Assembly (NCBI RefSeq): GCF_024734895.1
Contig: NZ_CP091430.1
Span: 1,528,001 to 1,592,000, forward strand
Reading direction: 5' to 3'
DNA from: Paenibacillus spongiae
GTDB lineage: Bacteria; Bacillota; Bacilli; Paenibacillales; Paenibacillaceae
Length of the DNA stretch: 64,000 bases
Below, piece by piece: positions 24,576-33,452 of the stretch. The notes under the pieces are model-generated. The model was given only the letters and a program-made list of their open reading frames with translations, was not told the origin of the DNA and did not search any database. Position 1 is the stretch's first letter. Every line of letters begins with the position of its first letter. Both the position numbers and the translations under genes were made by a program.

Positions 24576-25391
24576 ATGACCGCTCGTATTCCAAAATGGA
24601 TCGGAGGCACGGTTTTAGTGCTTCTTCTGGTCCTGACATTGATTCCCGTCCTGATGCTGCTCGTCTTCTCGCTTCGCGACAATCTCGACATCCTGATCGA
24701 TTTCTGGTCGCTGCCGGATACGCCGAAATGGGCGAATTACACGGAAGCGTGGAAGGTCGTGAAAGACAGCATCTTCAATTCCCTCTTCGTCTGCGTCGTT
24801 ACCGTGATTGGGGCCGTCTTCATCGGCTCGTTGTCCGGGTACGTGTTTGCGCGTCATCAATTTCCGCTTAAGGGGCTGCTGTTTTTACTTCTCATCGGCG
24901 TTATGATGATTCCATCGCTTCTGACGATTGTTCCTTTGTATGCAACCATTACGAATTTGAACTTGACCAACAGCTTCTGGGGATTGATCTTGCCCTATAT
25001 CGCCGGCACGCAGCTGCTTGGCATTATGCTGACCCGGACATTCTTCGAATCTCTTCCGGAGGAATTATTCGAAGCGGCGCGTATGGACGGTGCGGGGGAA
25101 TGGTACCTCTACCTTCGGATCGCAATGCCGCTCTGTGTCCCGATTCTCATCACAGTCGGCATTGTTACGTTCCTGTCCGTGTACAGCGACTACCTGTGGC
25201 CATTCATCGTCCTTAAGCAAGAGAATCAGACGTTTACGATGGCGGCCGTCAGTCTTAATCGGGCAGGCAGCTCAGACCTCGGGTTGTCCACGGCAGGCTA
25301 TGCGATCGGCAGTATCCCGACGATTATCGTGATTCTATTCGGAATGAAATACTACATCGAGGGCATGGTTTCAGGTGCCGTGAAGTCTTAG
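24576..25391 (+). CDS. sugar ABC transporter permease (MalG/UgpE type)
   Basis: A 271-residue permease with about six membrane helices. EAA loop: PEELFEAARMDGAGEWYLYLRIAMPL. It begins 16 bp after the preceding permease with AAGGAGG upstream. It is the last gene of the import operon; no glycosidase or sugar-modifying enzyme follows on this strand. Confidence 0.93.
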   Translation: MTARIPKWIGGTVLVLLLVLTLIPVLMLLVFSLRDNLDILIDFWSLPDTPKWANYTEAWKVVKDSIFNSLFVCVVTVIGAVFIGSLSGYVFARHQFPLKGLLFLLLIGVMMIPSLLTIVPLYATITNLNLTNSFWGLILPYIAGTQLLGIMLTRTFFESLPEELFEAARMDGAGEWYLYLRIAMPLCVPILITVGIVTFLSVYSDYLWPFIVLKQENQTFTMAAVSLNRAGSSDLGLSTAGYAIGSIPTIIVILFGMKYYIEGMVSGAVKS

Positions 25392-25492
25392 ATGCTGCAA
25401 TTGAACCCATGCATAAAATATGCCATCTCCACGAACGGTTAAGTGGCGGATGCATGTGAACATATTCGGTTTGGGAAAGAACGGCTGAACGT

Positions 25493-25528
25493 AAAAAAGA
25501 GCCATCAGGACAACGCCTGATGGCTCTT
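25493..25528 (-). terminator. terminator of hxlAB
   Basis: AGAGCCATCAGG (25498-25509) pairs with CCTGATGGCTCT (25516-25527). On the minus strand the hairpin is followed by a six-T run. Confidence 0.8.
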
Positions 25529-25530
25529 AC

Positions 25531-26088
25531 TTATTCTAAATTCGCATGTCTGCCGAACATGGATGCGGCGTCGATACCTTGCCTCTCCATCGCCCGCAGA
25601 ATAATGGCGTCGCACAGAATCAGAATGCTCTGCTCGAACAGAGAACCCATAGGCTGGATCGAGGTCGATCCTCCATTCGCCGACTCCTTGGGGGAGGCGG
25701 GCACGTGAAGGACCGCATCCGACAGCCGGCCGATGGTGGATTCCGGCTTCACCGTGATGGCGGCTACAAGGGCGCCAAGCCGCTTCGCTTTCTCCGCCAT
25801 GCCGACCAGACTGTTCGTTTCGCCCGAGCCCGAGCCGATGATCAGCAGATCCCCTTCTTGAATTCCGGGCGTTACCGATTCACCGACAACATAGGCTTGC
25901 AACCCCAGATGCATCATGCGCATTGCGAAGGAGCGCATCATCAGACCGGAACGCCCTGCGCCCGCCACGAAAATTCGTTTGGCTTCGAGCAGATGATGAA
26001 GGAATTGTTCGATTTCATCTTCGGAGACCGAAGATACGGTACGGGTCACTTCATCGAGGATTCCTCGCGTATACTGGGCTGCAGACAT
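25531..26088 (-). CDS. hxlB: 6-phospho-3-hexuloisomerase
   Basis: A 185-residue SIS-domain isomerase that converts D-arabino-3-hexulose 6-phosphate to fructose 6-phosphate, the second step of the ribulose monophosphate pathway for formaldehyde fixation. Key segments: FVAGAGRSGLMMRSFAMRMMHLGLQAYVVGE and IGSGSGETNSLVGMAEKAKRLGA, with PLGS-like MGSLFEQS near the end. It begins 2 bp after the hxlA stop, so the two are one operon. Confidence 0.93.
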   Translation of the reverse strand: MSAAQYTRGILDEVTRTVSSVSEDEIEQFLHHLLEAKRIFVAGAGRSGLMMRSFAMRMMHLGLQAYVVGESVTPGIQEGDLLIIGSGSGETNSLVGMAEKAKRLGALVAAITVKPESTIGRLSDAVLHVPASPKESANGGSTSIQPMGSLFEQSILILCDAIILRAMERQGIDAASMFGRHANLE

Positions 26089-26090
26089 GA

Positions 26091-26726
26091 TTAGCGTCCT
26101 TGCTTGACCAGCTGCTGCATCGTGGATGCAGTTGATTTCTTATCTTGCTGGCCGGTAATGCCTCCGCCGACAATGACCAGGTCAGGATTCGCCTGGATCA
26201 CTTCAGGCAGCGTGTCCAGCTTGATGCCGCCGGCAATCGCCGTTTTCGCATGCTTGACGACGCGTTTGATCGCGGACAGATCCGCGAAGGAGTTTTTGCC
26301 TTCCGCCTGATGATCGTAACCGGAGTGTACGCAAATATAGTCTACGCCAAGCGCGTCGATTTCTTTGGCGCGCGCTTCGATATCCTTTACATTGATCATA
26401 TCGACCATGATTTCATTGCCTTGCTTCTTGGCTTCTTCAACGGCACCGCGAATGGTCGAATCATCGGCAACGCCCAGTACCGTAATAATGTCCGCACCGG
26501 CTTCGGATGCTTTCATGACCTCGTAACCGCCGGCATCCATAATTTTCAGGTCCGCCAGCACGTTCAGGTTCGGGAAGGCTTCTTTCATTTCCTTGACGGC
26601 GCGAAGACCTTCATTGATGACGACCGGCGTTCCGATTTCAACGATATCGATATAAGCTTCGACTTCCTTCACCAATTCAATGCCTTCCGGAATCGTAACA
26701 AGATCAAGTGCGAGCTGCAGTTTCAT
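26091..26726 (-). CDS. hxlA: 3-hexulose-6-phosphate synthase
   Basis: A 211-residue TIM-barrel enzyme (orotidine-phosphate decarboxylase superfamily) that condenses formaldehyde with ribulose 5-phosphate. Landmarks: MKLQLALDL start, VNEGLRAVKEM-like segment, VLADLKIMDAGGYEVMKASEAGADI with the active-site DxKxxD, and VGGGITGQ near the C-terminus. ATG 26726 has AGGAG 8 bp upstream. It probably serves formaldehyde detoxification, activated by the divergently placed HxlR. Confidence 0.95.
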   Translation of the reverse strand: MKLQLALDLVTIPEGIELVKEVEAYIDIVEIGTPVVINEGLRAVKEMKEAFPNLNVLADLKIMDAGGYEVMKASEAGADIITVLGVADDSTIRGAVEEAKKQGNEIMVDMINVKDIEARAKEIDALGVDYICVHSGYDHQAEGKNSFADLSAIKRVVKHAKTAIAGGIKLDTLPEVIQANPDLVIVGGGITGQQDKKSTASTMQQLVKQGR

Positions 26727-27148
26727 AGTGATCACTCCTAAAAGTTTTGTGTAGCCATGCTTCGCGAGAAGCTTCGAAACAAAACTTGCTTCGGAAGCAT
26801 AGGCTTAGTTTTGTGTAGCCATGCTTCGCGAGAAGCTTCGAAACAAAACTTGCATCGGAAGCATAGGCTTCGTTTTGTTGAGCCAGTTATTGGCCTAAGT
26901 TTGGTGTTGTGTTTATCTGGAACAAGTTTTATTCTAAGACTGGAGTTTCGATTAAGGAAGTACGCACTTCAAAGTGCTGTAGTTACCGTGAGGATACTAT
27001 TGTGCCTGGCAAGGCATCCGGCTGCTGCTCCGGATGAGATGCTATACAAGTTGAATCGAAGAAAGGTCCAAGTAAGCGAGCAAGTTAGATGCCGGAGGGG
27101 AAATATCGATTATTTTTCAATATATGGAGGGCAAGGGAGAGATCGACG
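26727..27148. other. divergent regulatory region, hxlAB / hxlR
   Basis: No gene is called. It contains the 64-bp tandem repeat (26743-26870) next to the hxlA start and, further on, a hairpin GCACTT-CA-AAGTGC around 26965-26978. An open frame over the repeats is only a product of the repeat sequence. Confidence 0.55.
26743..26880. repeat. 64-bp tandem repeat, two copies plus a partial third
   Basis: Unit 1 is 26743-26806 and unit 2 is 26807-26870, differing at one or two bases; a third copy begins at 26871 and breaks off after about 10 bases. Each unit contains GTTTTGT and ACAAAAC as inverted arms enclosing the hairpin GCTTC-GCGA-GAAGC, and unit 1 also has TGCTTC-G-GAAGCA. It lies between hxlA and hxlR. 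Confidence 0.85.
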
Positions 27149-27502
27149 ATGGCAAACGTGTTGAAGGAACGGATCAACCTGAAGGAAATCAATTGCGAGA
27201 AGGAACTGACGCTTGCGGTGATCGGAGGCAAATGGAAGCTGATCATTCTGTGGCATCTGGGTCTTGAGGGAACCAAGCGGTTCAGCGAGCTCAAGAAGAG
27301 AATTCCTTCCATCACCCAGAAGATGCTGACCAACCAGCTCCGCGAATTGGAGGACGATCTATTGGTGGAACGCAAAGTGTATGCAGAGGTTCCGCCGCGC
27401 GTTGAATATTCGCTGACGCCGTATGGCGAAAGCTTGATGCCGATTCTGAAGATGATGTATAACTGGGGCAAAGATTACGGCGATAAAGTCGTATGGAAGT
27501 AA
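27149..27502 (+). CDS. hxlR: HxlR, activator of the formaldehyde-fixation operon
   Basis: A 117-residue winged-helix regulator: [41 protein letters not shown], then [34 protein letters not shown]. Bacillus HxlR activates hxlAB in response to formaldehyde. A conserved cysteine sits near residue 16 (EINCEKE), as in the formaldehyde-sensing protein. ATG 27149 is used after GGGAGA. The molybdopterin oxidoreductase gene follows 34 bp later in the same direction. Confidence 0.92.
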   Translation: MANVLKERINLKEINCEKELTLAVIGGKWKLIILWHLGLEGTKRFSELKKRIPSITQKMLTNQLRELEDDLLVERKVYAEVPPRVEYSLTPYGESLMPILKMMYNWGKDYGDKVVWK

Positions 27503-27536
27503 CGATAGCGAAATAGGATGAGGGGAGCCCATATAG

Positions 27537-29573
27537 ATGACTTCAATAATAAATCAGCCAAGCGGCGTATTTCCGTCTGTTTGTTCACTGGACTGCCCGG
27601 ATCAATGCGGGCTGCTTATTCATAAGGAAGCAGGGAAAATCACGAAGATCGAAGGGGACCCCAATCACCCCGTCACGGAAGGGGCCATATGCAACAAGGT
27701 CCGCAATATGACGGAACGAATCTATGATCCGAAGCGGCTTCGCTACCCGATGAAGCGGACCGGGAAGAAGGGTGAGGGCGAGTTCGCGCGGATTTCATGG
27801 GAAGAAGCGATCGGGACGATTGCATCGCGCTGGAAGACGCTCATCGCAAGCGAAGGGGCGGAGGCTATTCTTCCCTACAGCTTCTATGGCAATATGGGCA
27901 TCATCGGCACGGAAGGGATGGGCCGCCGCTTCTTCAACCGGCTTGGCGCAAGCCGGCTGCAGTATACGATCTGCGAAGCGGCGGGATCGGAAGGCTACGG
28001 GTATACGATGGGCGGCAGCTTCGGCACCGATCCGGAGGATACCGTCAACGCGAAGCTGATCATTATGTGGGGCATTAATGCGGTCAGCACGAATATGCAT
28101 CAGGTGATGCTCGCCGAGAAAGCCCGCAAGAACGGCGCGCAGATTATCGTCATTGACGTGCACAAGAATCAGACCGGCCGGTGGGCGGACTGGTTTATTC
28201 CGCTCAAGCCCGGCACCGACTCTGCGCTTGCGCTGGGTATGATGCATATCCTGTTTGCGGAGCAGCTGGTGGACGAGGAGTTTCTGCGCGAATATACCGT
28301 CGGCCATGAGGAGCTGCGTCAGCATGTCCGTCAGTACGATCCTGCTGTCGTATCGGCCATTACGGGCGTCCCTCAGGATGATTTGTACCGTCTGGCGCGG
28401 TTATACGGACAGACCTCTCCATCGTTCATCCGCATCGGCAACGGGCTGCAGCACCATGACAACGGCGGAATGAACGTCCGGACGATCAGCTGCCTGCCGG
28501 CTTTGACGGGCCAGTGGCTGAAGCGGGGCGGCGGCGCGATCAAAGGAAACGGCGGATATCTGAGCCATAATTCAGCCGCTCTGGAGCGGCCGGACCTGCT
28601 CAAGAAGAAGACGCGCAGATTCAATATGAACCTGCTGGGCCAGACGCTGATGGATACGGAGCCGCCTGTCCGTTCGCTGTATGTGTACAATTCGAATCCG
28701 GCCATCGTGGCGCCGCATGCGAATAAGGTGAGACAGGGACTGGAACGGGAGGATCTGTTCACCGTCGTTCATGATCTGTTCCTGACCGAGACGGCCAAGT
28801 ATGCGGATATCGTGCTTCCTGCGACCTCTTCCTTCGAGAATACGGACTTATACCATTCATACTGGCATCACTACCTCCAAATTCAGCAGCCGGTCGTAGA
28901 ACCTTATGAAGAAAGCCGCTCCAATACGGACGTTTTCCGCATGCTGGCGGAGGCGATGGGATTTGCGGAACAGCCGCTCCAGGATACGGACGAAGAGATG
29001 ATCCGGCAGGCGCTCGATAATCCTTCCAACCCGAGCCTGGAGGGCATTACCTATGAATTGCTGGCGGAGAGGCAGTATGCGAAGGGGAGAACGAAGCCGC
29101 TCCTGCCGGGCAAATTGAGGACCCCGAGCGGGAAGATCGAGCTCTACTCCGCCATAATGGAGCGCAGAGGGTACCCTCCGCTGCCGACCTATACGCCGCT
29201 GGCGGAGGACGGGGATTTGCCGTTCCTCTTCATTCCGGCGCCGAATCATAACTTTCTGAATTCGACCTTCGCTCTGAATGAGAAGCATATCCGGCTGGAG
29301 AAGACGCCGAGGCTGCATATGAATGCCGCCGATGCTGCCGAGCGCGGCATTGCGAGCGGGGATACCGTGCGGATTTCGAATGGGCGGGGGGAATGCGAGC
29401 TTACCGCGGCAGTCGGCGAGGACGTACTGCCCGGCGTCGTTGTCAGCCAAGGCTTGTGGGCGGATGTTCCGGGGGGCAAGCGGACGGTCAATGCCTTGAC
29501 GCCGGACCGGATTGCCGACATGGGCGGAGGCGCGGTCTTCTTCTCCGGCCGCGTGCAGGTTGAACGAATATAG
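27537..29573 (+). CDS. molybdopterin-dependent oxidoreductase
   Basis: A 678-residue single-subunit member of the DMSO reductase family with an N-terminal 4Fe-4S site (C16-x3-C20-x3-C24-x27-C52), molybdopterin domains, and the C-terminal dinucleotide-binding barrel (HMNAADAAERGIASGDTVRI). No twin-arginine signal is seen, so it is cytoplasmic. The presumed metal ligand region reads YTICEAAGSEGYG near residue 145. Substrate is unknown; close relatives are annotated formate dehydrogenase- or nitrate reductase-like. Placement right after hxlR invites a link with formaldehyde/formate oxidation, but this is inference. Confidence 0.9.
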   Translation: MTSIINQPSGVFPSVCSLDCPDQCGLLIHKEAGKITKIEGDPNHPVTEGAICNKVRNMTERIYDPKRLRYPMKRTGKKGEGEFARISWEEAIGTIASRWKTLIASEGAEAILPYSFYGNMGIIGTEGMGRRFFNRLGASRLQYTICEAAGSEGYGYTMGGSFGTDPEDTVNAKLIIMWGINAVSTNMHQVMLAEKARKNGAQIIVIDVHKNQTGRWADWFIPLKPGTDSALALGMMHILFAEQLVDEEFLREYTVGHEELRQHVRQYDPAVVSAITGVPQDDLYRLARLYGQTSPSFIRIGNGLQHHDNGGMNVRTISCLPALTGQWLKRGGGAIKGNGGYLSHNSAALERPDLLKKKTRRFNMNLLGQTLMDTEPPVRSLYVYNSNPAIVAPHANKVRQGLEREDLFTVVHDLFLTETAKYADIVLPATSSFENTDLYHSYWHHYLQIQQPVVEPYEESRSNTDVFRMLAEAMGFAEQPLQDTDEEMIRQALDNPSNPSLEGITYELLAERQYAKGRTKPLLPGKLRTPSGKIELYSAIMERRGYPPLPTYTPLAEDGDLPFLFIPAPNHNFLNSTFALNEKHIRLEKTPRLHMNAADAAERGIASGDTVRISNGRGECELTAAVGEDVLPGVVVSQGLWADVPGGKRTVNALTPDRIADMGGGAVFFSGRVQVERI

Positions 29574-29595
29574 AGAGCGAACAGCTCATGAAAAA

Positions 29596-29636
29596 CCAAA
29601 AAGAGACGCGGATCCTGTTCGGACCGGGTCTCTTCT
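29596..29636 (-). terminator. terminator between the oxidoreductase and gbsR-type genes
   Basis: AAGAGAC (29601-29607) pairs with GTCTCTT (29628-29634), with T-rich sequence on the minus-strand side; convergent genes. Confidence 0.6.
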
Positions 29637-29643
29637 GCATGGT

Positions 29644-30198
29644 TTACACCTTCGGAATGAACTCGTAAATCTTCCCCGTCTCCAAGGACTCGATCAGCTT
29701 CAGAAGCCACTTATAATAATCTATGGCCTGCGTAATCTTGGCTTCGTCCGATTCGATAATCTTCAAGAGCTTCTCGTTTCCTTCATCTGCGGACTTCAAT
29801 TTCCGGATTTCATTCAGCGAGCGTGCGAGGACATTCATATTGCTCTCGACTGCCTTGCGCCACTTGAGGGAGAAGTAGTCGGCGAAATTCTGGTGCCAGT
29901 CCGGAACGGCTTCGTACAGGTCCTTGCGGGAGCCTTTGCCCCATACCTTCTCGATCATCTTCAAATCCATCAAAGTGCGGACTCCCGTGCTCATCGATGT
30001 CTTGCTCATCCCCATGGACTCGCTCAACTCGTTTAAGGTTACGGGGCCGTTATTGAAGTACATGTGACCGTATAAGTGACCGATGGACAGCGTAATGCCG
30101 TATAAATCCATGTTTTTGCCGATGGAGTCGATTACGCGTTCCCGGTTTTTTTGAATTATTAGGGCTTGCTCTGCCGGAATATCTGTTAAATCATTCAT
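29644..30198 (-). CDS. GbsR/OpcR-type transcriptional repressor
   Basis: A 184-residue MarR-like regulator: LYGITLSIGHLYGHMYFNNGPVTLNELSESMGMSKTSMSTGVRTLMDLKMIEKVWGKGSRKDLYEA, the GbsR signature. GbsR and OpcR in Bacillus control choline and glycine betaine genes. It is divergent from an OpuA-type transporter and so probably represses it. Whether it senses choline, betaine or something else cannot be read from the sequence. Confidence 0.9.
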   Translation of the reverse strand: MNDLTDIPAEQALIIQKNRERVIDSIGKNMDLYGITLSIGHLYGHMYFNNGPVTLNELSESMGMSKTSMSTGVRTLMDLKMIEKVWGKGSRKDLYEAVPDWHQNFADYFSLKWRKAVESNMNVLARSLNEIRKLKSADEGNEKLLKIIESDEAKITQAIDYYKWLLKLIESLETGKIYEFIPKV

Positions 30199-30329
30199 GA
30201 AGTTCCCTCCCGAGGTATGGGGTTCGTTAGCTGCAAACCTCTATTCTGTATTGTAAGCATATCTAATCGAGGAAGTAAAGAAAGCAATGTGTAAGGATAT
30301 GTATGCAATAAAGAGTATTCAGTACATAA

Positions 30330-30357
30330 AGTACGTAAAGTTAAAACTGTACGTACG
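30330..30357. promoter_or_regulatory. operator candidate between gbsR and opuAA
   Basis: GTACGT at 30331 is repeated in inverted form as TACGTAC near 30350-30356, with AGTACGTAAAG and ACTGTACGTAC arms about half a turn apart. It lies in the divergent region where the GbsR-type protein should bind. Confidence 0.35.
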
Positions 30358-30457
30358 ATTTGAACGGATTACAGTCTTTGACCCCTTTTGCGATGAAACG
30401 TTAAGCTGGTTAAACCGAGCAATAACCTAGTTAAAAATAATCCAAGAGGAGGTCCTT

Positions 30458-31657
30458 ATGCCGATAATCGAGGTCAAACAGCTGACCAAAGTGTTCGGCC
30501 ATGATCCCGGAAGGGCGCTGTCCCTGCTGAATCAAGGCTGGTCCAAGGAGAAAATATTGAAGGAGCATAAGCTCACTGTCGGCGTGAATCAAACGGATTT
30601 CACGATCGAGCAAGGCGAAATCTTCGTGATTATGGGGCTGTCGGGAAGCGGGAAATCGACCCTGGTCCGGCTGCTGAACCGTCTGATCGAGCCAACCTCG
30701 GGAGCCGTTCTGTTCAATGGTCAAGACGTGCTTCGCATGAATCCGGAGCAGCTGCGTCAATTCCGGCGGAAGAACATTGGCATGGTCTTTCAGAAATTCG
30801 GTCTATTTCCTCACCGGACCGTCCTGCAGAATGCGGAATACGGTCTGGAAGTGCAGGGCGTCGACAAGAAGGCAAGAAGAGAGCTTGCCATGAACGCGCT
30901 CAAGCTGGTCGGCTTGAACGGATGGGAGAACAGCCGGCCGGATCAGCTGAGCGGCGGCATGCAGCAGCGTGTCGGTCTTGCCCGCGTGCTGGCCAACGAC
31001 CCCGACATTCTGCTGATGGATGAGGCCTTCAGCGCGCTTGATCCGCTCATCCGCAAAGATATGCAGCATGAGCTGCTTCAGCTGCAGGCCAAGATGAAGA
31101 AAACCATCGTGTTCATTACGCATGATTTGGATGAAGCGCTGCGAATCGGCGACCGGATCGCGCTTATGAAGGATGGCTCGATCGTCCAGATCGGTACGCC
31201 CGAAGAAATCCTCATTCAGCCTGCCAATAAATATGTCGAGCGTTTCGTGGAGGATGTCGATCTGTCGAAGGTGCTAACAGCCGCGCATGTCATGCGCAAA
31301 CCGGAGACCATTACTCTGGAACGCGGACCGCGTGTTGCCCTGCAATTCATGCGCGACAGCGGCGTATCCAGCTTGTATGTAATGGACAAGGGGATGAAGC
31401 TGCTTGGCGTCATAACGGCCGAGGATGCCGCGAGGGCGATTAAGGAGCAGCTGTCTCTTGAAGCGATCATGCAGGTGGACGTTCCGACGGTACTCCCGGG
31501 CACGCTGCTCAATGAGCTGTTCGATCTAATGAGTACCGCGAAATTGCCGGTGTCCGTCGTGGACGAAGATGGCGTATTGAAGGGCATCGTCATCAAAGGA
31601 GCCGTCCTCTCCGCCCTCGCGGGCAATGCCGTGCCGGAAGCGGGTGAAGCCGTATGA
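30458..31657 (+). CDS. opuAA: glycine betaine ABC transporter ATP-binding protein
   Basis: A 399-residue OpuAA/ProV ATPase. Walker A GLSGSGKSTLVRLLNRL, signature LSGGMQQRVGLARVLA, Walker B ILLMDEAFSALD, H-loop THDLDEA. A C-terminal CBS pair (about 275-390) is the regulatory part that, in OpuA, senses ionic strength or cyclic di-AMP. It drives uptake of glycine betaine or proline betaine for osmoprotection. AAGAGGAGG lies before the ATG. It overlaps opuAB by 4 bp (ATGA). Confidence 0.95.
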   Translation: MPIIEVKQLTKVFGHDPGRALSLLNQGWSKEKILKEHKLTVGVNQTDFTIEQGEIFVIMGLSGSGKSTLVRLLNRLIEPTSGAVLFNGQDVLRMNPEQLRQFRRKNIGMVFQKFGLFPHRTVLQNAEYGLEVQGVDKKARRELAMNALKLVGLNGWENSRPDQLSGGMQQRVGLARVLANDPDILLMDEAFSALDPLIRKDMQHELLQLQAKMKKTIVFITHDLDEALRIGDRIALMKDGSIVQIGTPEEILIQPANKYVERFVEDVDLSKVLTAAHVMRKPETITLERGPRVALQFMRDSGVSSLYVMDKGMKLLGVITAEDAARAIKEQLSLEAIMQVDVPTVLPGTLLNELFDLMSTAKLPVSVVDEDGVLKGIVIKGAVLSALAGNAVPEAGEAV

Positions 31658-32487
31658 GCCTTCCGAAGCTGCCGCTCGGCGAATGGATCGAGTCCGTGGA
31701 GGGCTGGTTAACGCGCCATTTCGGACCGTTGTTTGACGCGATCAAAGCAGTCATCGGAACGATGGTTGGCTCCTTGGAATTACTGCTGACTTCGATTCCT
31801 TCTCTGCTGCTGATCTTACTGATCACACTGCTGGCTTACTGGATCGGACGCTGGAAGATGGCGCTGTTCGCCTTCCTGGGTCTGTTCTTGATCGATAACT
31901 TGGGCTTATGGACGCAGTCCATGCAGTCGTTGGCTCTGGTGCTGTCTGCCTCTCTATTATCCATTGTTATTGGCGTGCCGATCGGGATTGCGTGCGCAAG
32001 AAATAACGTCATCCGTAATACGGTAACCCCGATATTGGATTTCATGCAGACGATGCCGGCTTTCGTCTACTTGCTCCCGGCTGTTTCCTTCTTCTCGTTG
32101 GGCGTTGTGCCGGGTGTAATTGCCTCAGTCATATTTGCTATACCGCCTACGATCCGTCTGACGAATCTGGGCATCCGCCAGGTACCGGAGGAGCTCGTGG
32201 AAGCGGCTGACGCATTCGGCTCCACACCGGCCCAGAAGCTGTTCAAGCTTCAGCTGCCGATAGCGATGCCCTCGATAATGGCCGGGATCAATCAGACGAT
32301 CATGCTTTCTTTATCGATGGTCGTTATTTCGTCCATGATCGGCGCGCAGGGCGTTGGAGCGTATGTATACCGTGCTGTGACGCAGGCCAAAACCGGTATT
32401 GGCTTCGAGGCTGGCATCGCGATCGTCATTATGGCCATATTGCTGGATCGGTTAACGCAGAACGTATTTAAGAAGAAACAACAATAA
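31654..32487 (+). CDS. opuAB: glycine betaine ABC transporter permease
   Basis: A 277-residue ProW-type permease with several membrane helices after an amphipathic N-terminal stretch. The EAA-type loop is RQVPEELVEAADAFGSTPAQKLFKLQLP, and FMQTMPAFVYLLPAV is family-typical. Translationally coupled to opuAA. Confidence 0.95.
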   Translation: MSLPKLPLGEWIESVEGWLTRHFGPLFDAIKAVIGTMVGSLELLLTSIPSLLLILLITLLAYWIGRWKMALFAFLGLFLIDNLGLWTQSMQSLALVLSASLLSIVIGVPIGIACARNNVIRNTVTPILDFMQTMPAFVYLLPAVSFFSLGVVPGVIASVIFAIPPTIRLTNLGIRQVPEELVEAADAFGSTPAQKLFKLQLPIAMPSIMAGINQTIMLSLSMVVISSMIGAQGVGAYVYRAVTQAKTGIGFEAGIAIVIMAILLDRLTQNVFKKKQQ

Positions 32488-32510
32488 GCCATTTAAGGAG
32501 TGTTATCGTA

Positions 32511-33374
32511 TTGAAAAAATGGAGTCTTTTGATTTGCATTGTATTCGTTGCTGCTGTTCTGGCCGGTTGTTCGAACGGAGCGTCTTCCAAGAACATTAAG
32601 CTTGCGTATGTAGCCTGGGATTCGGAGATTGCCAGCACTTATGTGGTGAAGGAAGTGCTGGAGAAGAAGCTGGATTATAAAGTGGAGCTGCTGCAGGTCG
32701 ACGCCGGTCCGATGTGGGCGGGCATAGCCGACGGAAGCGCGGACGCTATGGTGGCGGCATGGCTGCCGAGCACGCATGCCTCGTATGTCGAGAAGTATAA
32801 AGCGGACGTCGAGGATCTGGGACCGAATCTGGATGGGACCAAGACCGGGCTTGCCGTTCCGACGTATATGGACATTGCCGCGATCGATGATTTGAAGAAG
32901 GCGGATACGGCGAAGTCGCTTAATAATCAAATTATCGGCATTGAACCCGGAGCCGGTATTATGATGGCAACCGAGAAGGCGATGGCGGATTATGGCTTGG
33001 ATTCGTACACCCTCGTAGAGAGCTCTTCCGCGGCGATGGCGCAGGAGCTGCAGAAGGCCTATGACGAGAAGCGTCCGATTGTCGTAACCGGCTGGACGCC
33101 TCATTGGATGTTCGCCAAGATGGACCTGAAATATTTGGACGATCCGAAGGGCGCTTACGGGGGCGCAGAGCAAATTCATACGATGGTTCGCAAAGGCCTG
33201 AAGAATGATCAGCCGTCCGCGCATCTTTTCTTGGATCAGTTCGAATGGACGCCGGATGATATGGCTGCCGTCATGGTTGAGATTCAAGGCGGAGCATCTC
33301 CCGAAGAGGCCGCCAGCAAGTGGGTCGAAGATCATGGGGACCGCGTCAATCAATGGCTGAAGGGCACTGAATAA
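32511..33374 (+). CDS. opuAC: glycine betaine-binding lipoprotein
   Basis: A 287-residue substrate-binding lipoprotein with a TTG start (AAGGAG upstream), signal peptide and lipobox VLAGC (Cys near residue 20). The binding domain shows KLAYVAWDSEIASTYVVKEVLE, MWAGIADGSADAMVAAWLP and the Trp-containing VTGWTPHWMFAKMDLKYLDDP; these tryptophans form the aromatic box around the quaternary ammonium of betaine in this family. It completes the opuA operon. Confidence 0.94.
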   Translation: MKKWSLLICIVFVAAVLAGCSNGASSKNIKLAYVAWDSEIASTYVVKEVLEKKLDYKVELLQVDAGPMWAGIADGSADAMVAAWLPSTHASYVEKYKADVEDLGPNLDGTKTGLAVPTYMDIAAIDDLKKADTAKSLNNQIIGIEPGAGIMMATEKAMADYGLDSYTLVESSSAAMAQELQKAYDEKRPIVVTGWTPHWMFAKMDLKYLDDPKGAYGGAEQIHTMVRKGLKNDQPSAHLFLDQFEWTPDDMAAVMVEIQGGASPEEAASKWVEDHGDRVNQWLKGTE

Positions 33375-33452
33375 GCTGTGATATATCGTGCTTGGGATTA
33401 ACGGAACGACAAATATGTTACAATGGCAGAAAACAAACAAGCAGGTGATCCG

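Noticed and set aside
26757..27164. Coding gene across the 64-bp repeats
   Set aside because: Encodes a repeat translation product without domain or ribosome binding site and overlaps the hxlR start.
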